64,000 nucleotides of DNA from Caulobacter sp. (GCA_016125585.1 WGLL01000018.1:37721-101720); one strand, 5' to 3'; positions 42,034 to 50,073 are shown, counted from the first letter of the stretch. Notes: generated by a model from the sequence alone, not told the origin. Numbers and translations are program-made.

Positions 42034-42688
42034 GGCGTTTGGCGTAGGCCAGGCCGTCGGCGCCGCGGGTCTCGAACTCGGCGGCGATCTCCAGCGCCCG
42101 GGCCAGGGGATCGGCGACGACCTCATGCACCAGGCCCAACCGTCCGGCCTCGGCGCCATCGACGACGAGGCCGCGCAGGATCATCTCAAGGGCTTTGGCC
42201 TCACCGATCACCCGGGGCAGCCGCTGGGTCCCGCCGCCGCCCGGGAAGATGCCGACCCTGGTCTCGGGCAGGCCGATGACGACCCCGTCCTCGGCGCAGA
42301 TGCGCAGGTCGCAGGCCAGGGCCAGCTCGAACCCCCCGCCCATGCACAGGCCGTTGATGGCGGCGATCACCGGCTTGGGCGCCGCCGCGATCATGTCGAC
42401 CAGCTCAAGATAGCCTGGCGCGGTCTCGGCCGCCGGCGGCGGGGGCGGCGCGGCGCCCGGGGCCATCGACTGGCTCCAGCCCGACAGCTCGCCGACGTCG
42501 TAGTGCCGGATGAAGACTCCCGGCTCGCCGCCGGTGAAGATGATGCAGCGGACCTGCGGGTCCTCGACCGCCGGGCGCAGGGCGGCGTAGGTCTCGCGCG
42601 CCCCGTCGGCGGTCATGGTGCCGCGCGGCGGGTTGGCGTAGGCAGCGATCAGGGCGCCGCCCTGGCGGCGGGTGGTGATGTGGCTCAT
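41891..42688 (-). CDS. Enoyl-CoA hydratase/isomerase family protein
   Basis: A 265-residue crotonase-fold protein. The oxyanion-hole segments are visible (FTGGEPGVFIRHYDVGEL; AAINGLCMGGGFELALACDLRI), along with GLPETRVGIFPGGGGTQRLPRVIG (active-site Glu region) and a C-terminal helical trimerisation part. It may act in fatty acid or amino acid degradation. Its last 48 codons lie antisense to the rluB tail (41891-42033), and both readings look like real protein. A longer frame to 43222 exists but is antisense shadow. Confidence 0.9.
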   Translation of the reverse strand: MSHITTRRQGGALIAAYANPPRGTMTADGARETYAALRPAVEDPQVRCIIFTGGEPGVFIRHYDVGELSGWSQSMAPGAAPPPPPAAETAPGYLELVDMIAAAPKPVIAAINGLCMGGGFELALACDLRICAEDGVVIGLPETRVGIFPGGGGTQRLPRVIGEAKALEMILRGLVVDGAEAGRLGLVHEVVADPLARALEIAAEFETRGADGLAYAKRLTRAALDRPLAEGLADERRSFAEVLKTDSARSGLAASARPNVRIEQA

Positions 42689-42783
42689 CGGCAGACTCCC
42701 GGCATCGTCATGGATGCGTCGTTCAGATTGGGGGGTCTGGCTCTGGCCTAGCGCCGCAGGACAGGCCCGGTCAAGGGCGGGCG

Positions 42784-43458
42784 CTATCGCGGAGGGCTCG
42801 CCGCCCTCAGCGCCCGCCCCAGATGGACGGCGCGGCGCCACAGGGTGATCAGGCAGCCGAGGACGATGACCGCCAGCCCGGCCAGCAGCACCTCGCCCTT
42901 GCCGCCCCACAGGGGCTCGAAGGCGGCGACCAGGCAGGTCAGGGTGAGGACGAACATCCGGTGCGGCTTGGCCATCGGCCCGGAGAAGTCGGCCGGCTGG
43001 CCCAGCCCCCGGCCCAGCTCGCGGACATAGGCGGTCAGCACCGCCAGCACCCCGGCCAGCCAGCCCAGCCATTCCCCGGCCGGCAGGGCGATGGCGGCGG
43101 CGTAGCCGGCGGCGACGATGAAGCAGAGGTCGGCGACGCGGTCGGGCAGTTCGTTCCAGATCGGGCCGGTCGGCGAGGCCATGCCATGCTCCACCGCCAC
43201 CATGCCGTCCAGCATGTTGCACAGCAGGCGAAGCTGGATGCAGACCGCCGCCAGGACCAGCAGCACGGCTCGCCCGGCGCCCCCGGCCGTGCCGGCCATC
43301 AGCAGGAAGGCCCCGCCGGCCGCGGCGAAGGCGACGCTCAGCGCCGAGATGTGGTTGGGCCTCACCCGGGCCCGGCCGAGCGCCCGGGCCAGCGCCCCGG
43401 CCCAGCCGGCCGAGCGGGTCTTCAGGGGGCGGCGGTTCTCGAGGGTCGGTTCAGTCAC
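42784..43458 (-). CDS. CDP-alcohol phosphatidyltransferase family protein
   Basis: A 224-residue integral membrane enzyme that would transfer a phosphatidyl group from a CDP-lipid to an alcohol. RVRPNHISALSVAFAAAGG is the first helix. The catalytic motif reads NMLDGMVAVEHGMASPTGPIWNELPDRVAD, a variant of D-x2-DG-x2-AR-x8-G-x3-D-x3-D in which the first Asp is Asn and the second-from-last Asp appears as Glu. Four or five further helices follow. GTG at 43458 overlaps the upstream gene stop by four bases (GTGA), so translation is coupled. It is close to CDP-diglyceride synthase and acyltransferase genes on the other strand. The acceptor alcohol is unknown. Confidence 0.75.
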   Translation of the reverse strand: MTEPTLENRRPLKTRSAGWAGALARALGRARVRPNHISALSVAFAAAGGAFLLMAGTAGGAGRAVLLVLAAVCIQLRLLCNMLDGMVAVEHGMASPTGPIWNELPDRVADLCFIVAAGYAAAIALPAGEWLGWLAGVLAVLTAYVRELGRGLGQPADFSGPMAKPHRMFVLTLTCLVAAFEPLWGGKGEVLLAGLAVIVLGCLITLWRRAVHLGRALRAASPPR

Positions 43459-43844
43459 GGGGCGGCTCCGCGCCGGCCCCGGATCAGGACGGCGTTGTAG
43501 ACAAAGGCGTAGAGCGTCGAAACGCTCCATGGAAAGGCGATGGTGGCGACCAGTTCCGGGGTGCCGACCAGGGTGTGGGCCAGGACCAGCAGGGTCAGCA
43601 CGCTGCCCGCCGTGACCAGCGGCGGAACCCCGAAGGCCAGCGGCCCGCCGATCCGTCCGGCCATCGCCTCCAGCGCCCGCTTGATCAGCCCGGTCAGCAC
43701 CGAGGACAGCAGCCCCTGGACCAGGGCCGGCAGCCAGGCCGCGGCGAGCCCGTGGGACCGGTTGGCGAACAGGGCCCAGCCGCCCATCAGCAGGAAGCCG
43801 AAGGCCATGTGGACGAGGCTGGATTTCATCAGCCGGGCAAACAT
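43455..43844 (-). CDS. Small four-helix membrane protein of unknown function
   Basis: A 129-residue protein with four hydrophobic segments (about residues 9-25, 35-55, 71-93 and 100-120) and the short motifs LTGLIKRALEAMAGRIGG and TIAFPWSVSTLYAFVYNAVLI. It resembles a small GtrA-like or flippase-like protein in layout, but I cannot place it in a family. It is translationally coupled to the downstream CDP-alcohol phosphatidyltransferase (4-base overlap), so a shared lipid role is likely. ATG 43844 is the longest start; ATG six codons in is also possible. Confidence 0.65.
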   Translation of the reverse strand: MFARLMKSSLVHMAFGFLLMGGWALFANRSHGLAAAWLPALVQGLLSSVLTGLIKRALEAMAGRIGGPLAFGVPPLVTAGSVLTLLVLAHTLVGTPELVATIAFPWSVSTLYAFVYNAVLIRGRRGAAP

Positions 43845-44350
43845 CAGCCCCCCCTATCGAAGCGCCCCACCAGTGTAGCACGCGCAAGGGGGGCCACAGC
43901 CGCCAATCGCCGGCCCGCCGGGCGCGGGGCGAGGGCGAGAGCGGCGATCCGGGGGGGCGTCGTGGGGGAAACGGCGGGCAAGGGGTGGGGGCATGGCGGC
44001 GGCGGGGGTGGCGCGGACGGGCGCCCAAGGGGGGAAAATCGGCCGATCCTGGGTCGTCCTGGGTTTTTCTTGGGTCGCCCGGGGCGTCCTGGATCGCCGA
44101 GGGCGGCCAGGATTATGTCTAGACATATCGGGCGGGCGGTCGCCGCCCTCGCCACCTTCTCAACCGTCACCCCCGGACGCGTTCCGGGGGTCCATTGACT
44201 CAAGCGGGCGAAGTGATCGCGCGGACCCGGCCGACGCCCGCGCGTATGGACCCCGGAACAGGTCCGGGGTGACGGGGGGCGGCGGGGTCGGATGTTCAAG
44301 GCCGGGGCGCGGCGAACCAGTCCCCGCCGGGGAGCGCCGGGGCGCGCGCC
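43845..44350. other. Non-coding G/C-rich gap of 506 bases
   Basis: Several frames are open on both strands, but none shows family-like sequence, a ribosome-binding site or codon bias; they are products of the extreme base composition (runs of G and C at 43870-44090). The region contains the palindromic pair 44165-44275. No RNA gene is recognisable. The membrane-protein promoter on the left should lie near 43845-43900. Confidence 0.5.
44165..44275. repeat. Paired palindromic intergenic element (CCCCGGA type)
   Basis: Two inverted copies of a 30-base unit: 44165-44195 (GTCACCCCCGGACGCGTTCC..) and 44246-44275 (ATGGACCCCGGAACAGGTCC..). Each unit is itself a palindrome (CCCCGGAA-CAGG-TCCGGGG type), and the pair faces outward-in with about 50 bases between. 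The same pair recurs at 53028-53146, also with CTCAAGC just inside the first unit. Confidence 0.75.
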
Positions 44351-44755
44351 TCACCCCTTGCGGCGGATGACGCCCTCCAGGGTCAGGGCCAGGGCGACCG
44401 TGTTGGAGATGGCGCCGTACTTGTGGACATTGGTGTGCAGCAGCGCCAGCCGGTGGTCGCTCTCGTCGGTGTCGATGATCAGCTCATAGTCGACCCGGAC
44501 CATGCGGGGCGGGGCGTCCTGGCGTCGGCCGGTCAGCCGGACCTCGACGCCGCGCAGCTCGAACGACAGCAGGGGCGTGACCCGCTCGATGCCCTTGATC
44601 ATGCAGGCGGCGATGGCGGCGAGAAACAGCTCGGCCGGGTTGAAGGCGTCGGCGCGACCCTTCGGATCGGTGTCCAGCAGGACCTGGGCCTGTTTGCAGA
44701 CCGCCAGGCTCCCCTGCGCGTCCTGGCGGGTGGCGACGACGTGGTAGTCGAGCAT
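44351..44755 (-). CDS. OsmC-family protein
   Basis: A 134-residue OsmC/Ohr-fold protein. The core sequence NPAELFLAAIAACMIKGIERV carries the first, peroxidatic-type Cys. The second region reads HKYGAISNTV, where OsmC/Ohr proteins have a Cys (CPVSN), so the usual Cys pair is incomplete. It may still be a thiol-dependent peroxidase or a non-peroxidase member. Start at 44755 (MLDYHVVATRQ). Convergent neighbours: none; the CDP-diglyceride synthase diverges on the other side. Confidence 0.82.
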   Translation of the reverse strand: MLDYHVVATRQDAQGSLAVCKQAQVLLDTDPKGRADAFNPAELFLAAIAACMIKGIERVTPLLSFELRGVEVRLTGRRQDAPPRMVRVDYELIIDTDESDHRLALLHTNVHKYGAISNTVALALTLEGVIRRKG

Positions 44756-44822
44756 GGCGGGGTCTCTCGATGAGGGGGCGTGGCGGGGGCAGTCTACGTC
44801 TTCGCGGGCCCCGCCCAACCCC

Positions 44823-44949
44823 CGTCATCCCGGAAGCCCCGCAGGGGCTGTCCGGGACCCACGGGCAGGCGCACCGGCGTAGCAACAGCGAGATCACGCC
44901 CTGCCGGGTCCCGGCGCTCCGCGCTGCGCGCTGCGGCAGGGATGACGGG
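44823..44949. repeat. Palindromic intergenic element
   Basis: CGTCATCCCGG (44823-44833) is inverted at the other end as GGGATGACGGG (44939-44949), with inner GCCCCGCAGGGGC and TGCCGGGTCCCGG-like hairpins. Related half-elements (CCCGGG..CCCGGGATGACGG) occur at 53235-53267. No coding potential. It lies just before the CDP-diglyceride synthase gene. Confidence 0.55.
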
Positions 44950-45024
44950 AAGGGTTGTTGCGGGGTTGACCCGGGCGGGGGGCGGGGCAAGGTGGCGGGG
45001 TTGCGTCGCCTCGTGGAGCGGTCG

Positions 45025-45999
45025 TTGGACATCATCGAAGCGATCAGGGCCTTCCTGGCGGCCCAGCCCCCGGCCCTGCTCTGGGGCCTGGGCGGCGTGC
45101 TGGCGCTGCTCAGCGTGGCGGCGGTCATCTCCGCCATCCTGCCGCTGGTCCGGCCGGGACAGGACTATCGCGAGCTGCGCGACCGCATCGCCAGCTGGTG
45201 GGTGATGATCGCCCTGCTGGCCGGGGCGCTGCTGGCCGGGTGGCAGGCGACGGTGGCGCTGTTCGTGCTGATCAGCTTCATCGCGCTTAGGGAGTTTCTG
45301 TCGCTGGCCCCGACCCGGCGCGAGGACCGGCTGGTGATCCTGGCGGCCTATCTGGCCATCCCGGCGTCCTACGCCTTCATCGTCCTCGATCTCTATCCGA
45401 TCTTCCTGGTCATCGTGCCGGTCTACGCCTTCCTTCTGACCCCGTTCCTGATGGCGGCGTTCGGCCAGACCAAGGGCTATCTGGCCCGGGTCACCACCTT
45501 CCACTGGGGGCTGATGACCTGCGTCTACAACATCGGCTACGTCGCCTTCCTGATGCGGGTGCCGTCGTCGGAGCCTCTGCCGGCCGGGGCGGCGGGGCTG
45601 GTGCTGCTGCTGCTGGTGGCCACCGAGTTCAACGATGTGGCGCAGTATGTCTGGGGCAAGACCCTCGGAAGGCACAAGATCGTGCCGACGGTCAGTCCCA
45701 ACAAGACCTGGGAGGGCTTTCTCGGCGGCTGGGCCAGCACCGCCCTGCTGATCTGGCTGATCGGGCCGCTGCTGTCGCCGCTGCAGGGGATCGGCCTGGC
45801 CATCGTCGCCGTCACCCTGCCCATCGCGGGCTTCGCCGGGGATGTGACGATGAGCGCCATCAAGCGCGACCTGGGGGTCAAGGACACCAGCCATCTGATC
45901 CCCGGCCATGGCGGGCTGCTGGACCGCATCGACAGCCTGACCTTCACCGCGCCGCTGTTCTTCCACCTGCTGGCCTTCTTTGCGGTGGAGCATTTCTGA
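45025..45999 (+). CDS. Phosphatidate cytidylyltransferase (CDP-diglyceride synthase)
   Basis: Makes CDP-diacylglycerol from phosphatidate and CTP at the inner membrane. The 324-residue protein has about eight hydrophobic helices and the family signature SAIKRDLGVKDTSHLIPGHGG then LLDRIDSL, including the catalytic Asp and Lys residues. NDVAQYVWGKTLGRHKIVPTVSPNKTWEG is the other conserved block. It is longer than housekeeping CdsA (about 285) and close to YnbB of E. coli. TTG at 45025 with a GGAG seven bases before is the best start; GTG at 45013 is also possible. The next gene, an acyltransferase, starts 4 bases after its stop. Confidence 0.88.
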   Translation: MDIIEAIRAFLAAQPPALLWGLGGVLALLSVAAVISAILPLVRPGQDYRELRDRIASWWVMIALLAGALLAGWQATVALFVLISFIALREFLSLAPTRREDRLVILAAYLAIPASYAFIVLDLYPIFLVIVPVYAFLLTPFLMAAFGQTKGYLARVTTFHWGLMTCVYNIGYVAFLMRVPSSEPLPAGAAGLVLLLLVATEFNDVAQYVWGKTLGRHKIVPTVSPNKTWEGFLGGWASTALLIWLIGPLLSPLQGIGLAIVAVTLPIAGFAGDVTMSAIKRDLGVKDTSHLIPGHGGLLDRIDSLTFTAPLFFHLLAFFAVEHF

Positions 46000-46003
46000 G
46001 CCG

Positions 46004-46645
46004 ATGACCTGGCTGCGCACCCTGCTGATCATGGCCATCGCCCGGCCCCTGGCCAAGCTGATGACCGGGGCCGACGTCACCGGCCGCGAGCATCTGCCGG
46101 TCACCGGCCCGGCCATCGTCGCCGCCAACCACAACAGCCATGTCGACACCCTGCTGCTGCTGTCGATCTTCCCGGCCCGGACGGTGTCGAAGGTGCGGCC
46201 GGCGGCGGCGGCCGACTATTTCCTGAAAGACCCGGTGATCGGCTGGTTCTCGCGCAACATCATCGGCATCGTGCCGGTGGCCCGCCGCGCGGCCGGGACC
46301 GGCGAGGATGTGCTGGCCCCGGCGCGGGAGGCCCTGGCCCGGGGCGAGATCGTGGTGGTGTTTCCCGAAGGCACCCGCGGCGACGCCAGCGACGAGATGG
46401 CCCGGCTGAAGAACGGGGTGGCGCGGCTGGCCGAGGCCTTTCCGCAGGCGCCGGTGATCCCGGTGTGGATCCAGGGGGCGGGCCGGGTGCTGCCCAAGGG
46501 CGAGGTCGTGCCGGTGCCGATGACCTGCGCGGTGCTGGTCGGGACGCCGATCCACTGGGGCGGCGGGCGGACCGCCTTCATGGAGGGGCTGCGGACGGCG
46601 ATGCTGGCCCTGAAGGCCGAGGCGCCGCCGCTGCGCTGGAGCTGA
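46004..46645 (+). CDS. Lysophospholipid (1-acyl-glycerol-3-phosphate-like) acyltransferase
   Basis: A 213-residue PlsC-fold enzyme. The catalytic NHNSHVD (H-x4-D) and the substrate motif VVFPEGTRG are clear, with an N-terminal membrane helix (TLLIMAIARPLAKLMTG) and a second block KVRPAAAADYFLKDPVIGWFSRNIIG. It would acylate a lysophospholipid or similar acceptor. It is cotranscribed with the CDP-diglyceride synthase and lies close to the CDP-alcohol phosphatidyltransferase, together giving three enzymes of one phospholipid-type pathway. Confidence 0.88.
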   Translation: MTWLRTLLIMAIARPLAKLMTGADVTGREHLPVTGPAIVAANHNSHVDTLLLLSIFPARTVSKVRPAAAADYFLKDPVIGWFSRNIIGIVPVARRAAGTGEDVLAPAREALARGEIVVVFPEGTRGDASDEMARLKNGVARLAEAFPQAPVIPVWIQGAGRVLPKGEVVPVPMTCAVLVGTPIHWGGGRTAFMEGLRTAMLALKAEAPPLRWS

Positions 46646-46709
46646 GCGCGGCGCCCTTGCGGGCCGCGCGGGCTTGAGCGAACAATCCTCGACGAACGGA
46701 GGGCGGGCG

Positions 46710-47348
46710 ATGTCGATGGATATGATGGAAGGCGAGAGCCGGGTGAAGGACTACGGTCTGGAGCGGCTGATCATGCTGACCGACGGGGTGTTCGCCATCG
46801 CCATCACCCTGCTGGCCATCGAGCTGGCGCCGCCGGAACACTGGGACCGCACCTTCGCCAGCCTGCTCCACGGCATGGGACGGGAGTTGTTCGCCTATGG
46901 CCTGTCGTTCATGGTCATCGCCATCTACTGGGCCAGTCACAGGCGCACCTTCCAGCGGTTCCTGCGGTCGGATTTCGGCCTGACCACCTTCAACCTGATC
47001 CTGCTGGGCCTGGTCACCCTGCTGCCCTTCGCCAGCCGGCTGATCGCCGAGGCCGGGCCGCGGGGCGAGCCCTTCTTCATCTATCTGGGCCTGATCGCCG
47101 CCATCGGGGTGACCAACGCCCTGATGTGGGGCTATGCGGCCTTCGTCGGCAAGCTGATCGATCCGCGCATGCCGGCCAACCTGCGGCTGATGATCTTCCT
47201 GGTGCTGCTGATCGCGCCGACGGTGATGGGCGCCGGCGGTCTGATGCTGGGCGACGGTTCACGCTGGTGGATGGGGCTGTTCGGCTTCGCCCTGGCGCTC
47301 CCGGTCATATGGCTGCGGCGGCGGATGGCCCGGCAGGCCGGCATGTAG
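46710..47348 (+). CDS. TMEM175/DUF1211 family membrane protein
   Basis: A 212-residue protein with six hydrophobic segments. The signature LERLIMLTDGVFAIAITLLAIEL at residues about 18-40 is the TDGVFAIA form of the FSDG motif that lines the pore of prokaryotic TMEM175 potassium channels. A perfect GGAGG seven bases before ATG at 46710 supports the start; a longer frame to 46674 lacks it. Probably a K+ channel of the inner membrane. Confidence 0.85.
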   Translation: MSMDMMEGESRVKDYGLERLIMLTDGVFAIAITLLAIELAPPEHWDRTFASLLHGMGRELFAYGLSFMVIAIYWASHRRTFQRFLRSDFGLTTFNLILLGLVTLLPFASRLIAEAGPRGEPFFIYLGLIAAIGVTNALMWGYAAFVGKLIDPRMPANLRLMIFLVLLIAPTVMGAGGLMLGDGSRWWMGLFGFALALPVIWLRRRMARQAGM

Positions 47349-47390
47349 CGGGCGCTTGCCGCCGCGACCGATCGGGGGCAACTGGGACCC

Positions 47391-47960
47391 ATGCGCATCG
47401 TCTCTGGCCGGTTTCGCGGCCGCTCCATCGTCACCCCGCCCGGCCAGACCACCCGCCCGACCTCGGACCGGGCAAGGCAGGCGGTGTTCAACATCCTCGA
47501 GCACGCCCCCTGGGCCCCGACCCTTGGCGGGGCGCGGGTCGTCGATCTGTTCGCCGGCAGCGGCGCCCTGGGGCTGGAGGCGATGTCACGCGGCGCCGCC
47601 TTCTGCCTGTTTGTCGAGACCGATGATGCGGCCCGGGGGGCGATCCGCGACAATGTCGAGGCCTTCGAGCTGTTCGGCGCCAGCCGCATCCACCGCCGCG
47701 ACGCCGCCGACCTGGGCGTCAGGCCGGCCAGCGCCGGGCCGCCCTTCGACATCGCCTTCCTCGATCCGCCCTATCACCAGGGCCTGGCCGAGCGGTGCGT
47801 CGAGCAGCTCGCCGCCCACGGCTGGCTGAGGACGGGGGCGGTGCTGATGGTCGAGCGCGGCAGTGACGAGACCCCGTTCAACCCGCCCGGCTTCACGGTT
47901 CTCGACGTCCGCGACTATGGCGCGGCGCGGGTGCATTTTCTGCGATACGACCCCGCTTGA
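47391..47960 (+). CDS. rsmD: 16S rRNA (guanine(966)-N(2))-methyltransferase
   Basis: A 189-residue AdoMet-dependent methyltransferase. The family start MRIVSGRFRGRSIVTPPG, TRPTSDRARQAVFNIL, motif I VVDLFAGSGALGLEA, and motif IV DIAFLDPPYHQ (NPPY type) are all present. It methylates G966 of 16S rRNA late in 30S assembly. Length and start are normal. Alone between TMEM175 and the MerR regulator. Confidence 0.94.
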   Translation: MRIVSGRFRGRSIVTPPGQTTRPTSDRARQAVFNILEHAPWAPTLGGARVVDLFAGSGALGLEAMSRGAAFCLFVETDDAARGAIRDNVEAFELFGASRIHRRDAADLGVRPASAGPPFDIAFLDPPYHQGLAERCVEQLAAHGWLRTGAVLMVERGSDETPFNPPGFTVLDVRDYGAARVHFLRYDPA

Positions 47961-47993
47961 CCCTCACGGGGCGTGAGACCCCACCCTGCGCTC

Positions 47994-48791
47994 ATGACGA
48001 GGAAGACCAAGGACGTGAGCAGGCTCTACACGGTGGCGGAGGTGGCGCGGATGTCGGGCGTATCGGTCCGCACCCTGCACCACTACGACGACCTGGGGCT
48101 GCTGACCCCGGCCCGGGTCGGCGACAACGGATACCGGCTCTACGGGCGGGCGGAACTGCTGCGGCTGCAGCAGATCCTGTTTCACCGGGAGCTGGAGTTT
48201 CCGCTGGAAGCTATCAAGGCGGTTCTGGCGGCCCCGGATTTCGACCGGCTGGAGGCCCTGCGCCGCCAGAAGCGGGCGTTGTCCGACAAGGCCGCCCGCT
48301 ATCGCCGCCTGCTCAGGACCCTGGACGCGACCCTCGCCGAACTGGAAGGGACCACACAGATGAGCGACCAAGATCTCTACGCCGGCTTCACGCCGGAACA
48401 ACAGGCCGGCCATGAGGCCTGGCTGAGCGACCGCTATGGCGAGGGCGCGCGGGACCGCATCGCCGGCGCCAGGGCGAAGATGAAGCGCTGGAGCAAGGGC
48501 GACTTCGCCGCCTTCAAGGCCGAGGGCGAGGCCATCGAACAGGCTATGGCCCGGGCTCTCGGCGAGGGCCTGCCGGTGGACAGCGCGGCGGTGCGCGCCC
48601 TGATGGCCCGCCACCACGCCTGGGTGGCGGCCAGCTGGCCGGCGCCGCCGACGGCGGACGCCTTCGCGGGCCTGGGGGCGATGTATCTGGAGCATCCGGA
48701 GTTCACCGCCCGCTATGAGGCGATTGCCGCCGGACTCAGCGAATATCTGGCCGAGGCCATGGCCAGCTACGCCCTGGCGGTGCTGACCTGA
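47994..48791 (+). CDS. MerR-family regulator with TipAS antibiotic-recognition domain
   Basis: A 265-residue regulator. The MerR HTH and wing (LYTVAEVARMSGVSVRTLHHYDDLGLL...GYRLYGRAELLRLQQILF) fill residues about 8-80, followed by a dimerisation helix and a TipAS-type helical domain (residues about 130-265, with GAMYLEHPEFTARYEAIAAGLSEYLAEAM). The TipAS group recognises thiopeptides or other small cyclic ligands and activates resistance or efflux genes. No such target lies nearby, so it may only autoregulate here. ATG 47994 or GTG 48015 could be the start. Confidence 0.88.
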   Translation: MTRKTKDVSRLYTVAEVARMSGVSVRTLHHYDDLGLLTPARVGDNGYRLYGRAELLRLQQILFHRELEFPLEAIKAVLAAPDFDRLEALRRQKRALSDKAARYRRLLRTLDATLAELEGTTQMSDQDLYAGFTPEQQAGHEAWLSDRYGEGARDRIAGARAKMKRWSKGDFAAFKAEGEAIEQAMARALGEGLPVDSAAVRALMARHHAWVAASWPAPPTADAFAGLGAMYLEHPEFTARYEAIAAGLSEYLAEAMASYALAVLT

Positions 48792-48797
48792 CGGTGC

Positions 48798-48948
48798 GTC
48801 CTTGTCCCGCCTGCCGGGAGACGGCGGCCCGGAAGGGGGCGGATGAGGGCGGCGCTGACGGCGCGATACGCCAGGGGCCGATGCCGCCCTCATCCGTCGC
48901 CCCGGATCAAGTCCGGGACGACACCTTCTCCCGGCGGGCGGGAGAAGG
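48798..48948. repeat. Composite palindromic intergenic element
   Basis: Imperfect palindrome at 48798-48821 and CCTTCTCCC..GGGAGAAGG at 48924-48948 enclose GGATGAGGGCGGC (48841-48853) and its inverse GCCGCCCTCATCC (48883-48895). It separates two converging genes. Same family as 1379, 8274 and 49890. Confidence 0.65.
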
Positions 48949-48956
48949 ATGCGGGG

Positions 48957-49229
48957 TCACCAGCCCTTTGCCGTCACCCGGTTGTTGAGCTGGGCGCGGA
49001 GGTTTCTGAGGCCGTCGCGGGTGATGCGATAGGGGCCGCCGCCGATCCTGGCGATCAGCTTCCTGCGCTTGAGGCTCTTGAAGACGCCAAGCGTGCAGTC
49101 GCCGAGCAGCCAGCCCTCTCGGGTCCAGCATTCGACGTCGATGATCCGGTCGTCTTCGCGCACCGGGTCGATGCGGCCGCCCTGGGCGAGCGCGTGCAGC
49201 GTGCGCTGCTGCGTTTTGGAGATATTCAA
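48957..49229 (-). CDS. YjhX-family protein (UPF0386)
   Basis: A 90-residue protein matching the YjhX family: [52 protein letters not shown] and [15 protein letters not shown]. In E. coli YjhX is described as the toxin of a toxin-antitoxin pair with YjhQ, but no partner acetyltransferase is next to this one. The sequence is a winged-helix-like small protein; stand-alone copies may have another role. Convergent with the TipAS regulator; a repeat lies between. Confidence 0.82.
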   Translation of the reverse strand: MNISKTQQRTLHALAQGGRIDPVREDDRIIDVECWTREGWLLGDCTLGVFKSLKRRKLIARIGGGPYRITRDGLRNLRAQLNNRVTAKGW

Positions 49230-49423
49230 GGGAGTGTCCGATGTCGTGAGGCATGACGAGCCGCGCCCTGACCTCGGTCAGGACGGGCGGTTCAGCGGGC
49301 TCTTCGACGACCGGTAGGTCTTACTCGGCCGTCAGGCCCGTGCCTCGACGGCAAGGGGTGACATAGGGCGTACCTCTGTTGACGGGGTCTGGTTAGCGCG
49401 CAGACCGGTGTTCGCCAAGAGGG

Positions 49424-49855
49424 TCAGGCGGGATCGGCGCCGGAGGGTGGCGTGAAGGTCACAACCACCGAAGCGGCCGATTTTTCCGCCTCGCCGTGGA
49501 AGACGACCTCGATGTTGTTGCCGTCCGGATCCCACAGGAAACCGGCGTAGTAGCCGGGGTGGTAGGGCCGCTCGCCGGGCGGGCCGTTGTCGCCGCCGCC
49601 AGCGTCCAGTCCGGCCCGCCAGGCCCGGTCGACCTGGGCCCGGTCGGCGGTCTGGAACGCGAGATGGACATGGGTCGGCGGCGTGTCGGCGTCGGCGGCG
49701 TCGATCCAGAGTTCGTCGGCCTGGAGGTGGCTGTCGTCGCTGACGACGGGGATGTTCAGGGCCTCCAGCAGGGCGCTGTAGAACCGCTGCGTCGCGGCGA
49801 GATCCGCTGCGCGCAGGTGGATGTGGTCGATGAGGCGGCCGCGATGAAGGTCCAT
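49424..49855 (-). CDS. VOC (glyoxalase/bleomycin-resistance) family protein
   Basis: A 143-residue protein with the VOC fold: RLIDHIHLRAADLAATQRFYSALLEALN, THVHLAFQTADRAQVDRAWRAGLDAGG, and the metal/substrate end GYYAGFLWDPDGNNIEVVFH. His near residue 11, His in THVHL and Glu in NNIEVV fit metal ligands. It could be an extradiol-type dioxygenase-like or glyoxalase-like enzyme. Substrate unknown; stands alone, with a 194-base gap on the left and a repeat element on the right. Confidence 0.85.
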   Translation of the reverse strand: MDLHRGRLIDHIHLRAADLAATQRFYSALLEALNIPVVSDDSHLQADELWIDAADADTPPTHVHLAFQTADRAQVDRAWRAGLDAGGGDNGPPGERPYHPGYYAGFLWDPDGNNIEVVFHGEAEKSAASVVVTFTPPSGADPA

Positions 49856-49889
49856 GGCAGCGAAACGTAGCAGGCCAGACGCCGTTCCT

Positions 49890-50064
49890 CCCTCCCCTTT
49901 ATGGGGAGGGGCAGCGGGGCGAAGCCTCGCGGGGTGGGGAACCCGTGTTCAGGCTGGGGCCGATGGAGGCGGTGAGAGTCGGTAATCACCAACGCTCGGT
50001 GGGCCGCATCCGACTTCCCCACCCTGACCGCTACGCGGTCTGTCCCTCCCCATAAAGGGGAGGG
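49890..50064. repeat. Composite palindromic intergenic element
   Basis: CCCTCCCC..GGGGAGGG at 49890-49910 and 50044-50064 enclose GCGGGGTGGGGAA (49929-49941) and TTCCCCACCCTGACCGC (from 50015). It sits between the VOC gene start and the mutL stop. Largest clear member of the family found at 1379, 8274 and 48798. Confidence 0.7.
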
Positions 50065-50073
50065 AAGCGCCCC

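Noticed and set aside
43844..44299. Open frames in the G/C-rich gap, both strands
   Set aside because: They overlap the palindromic repeat, have no SD and no family-like sequence.
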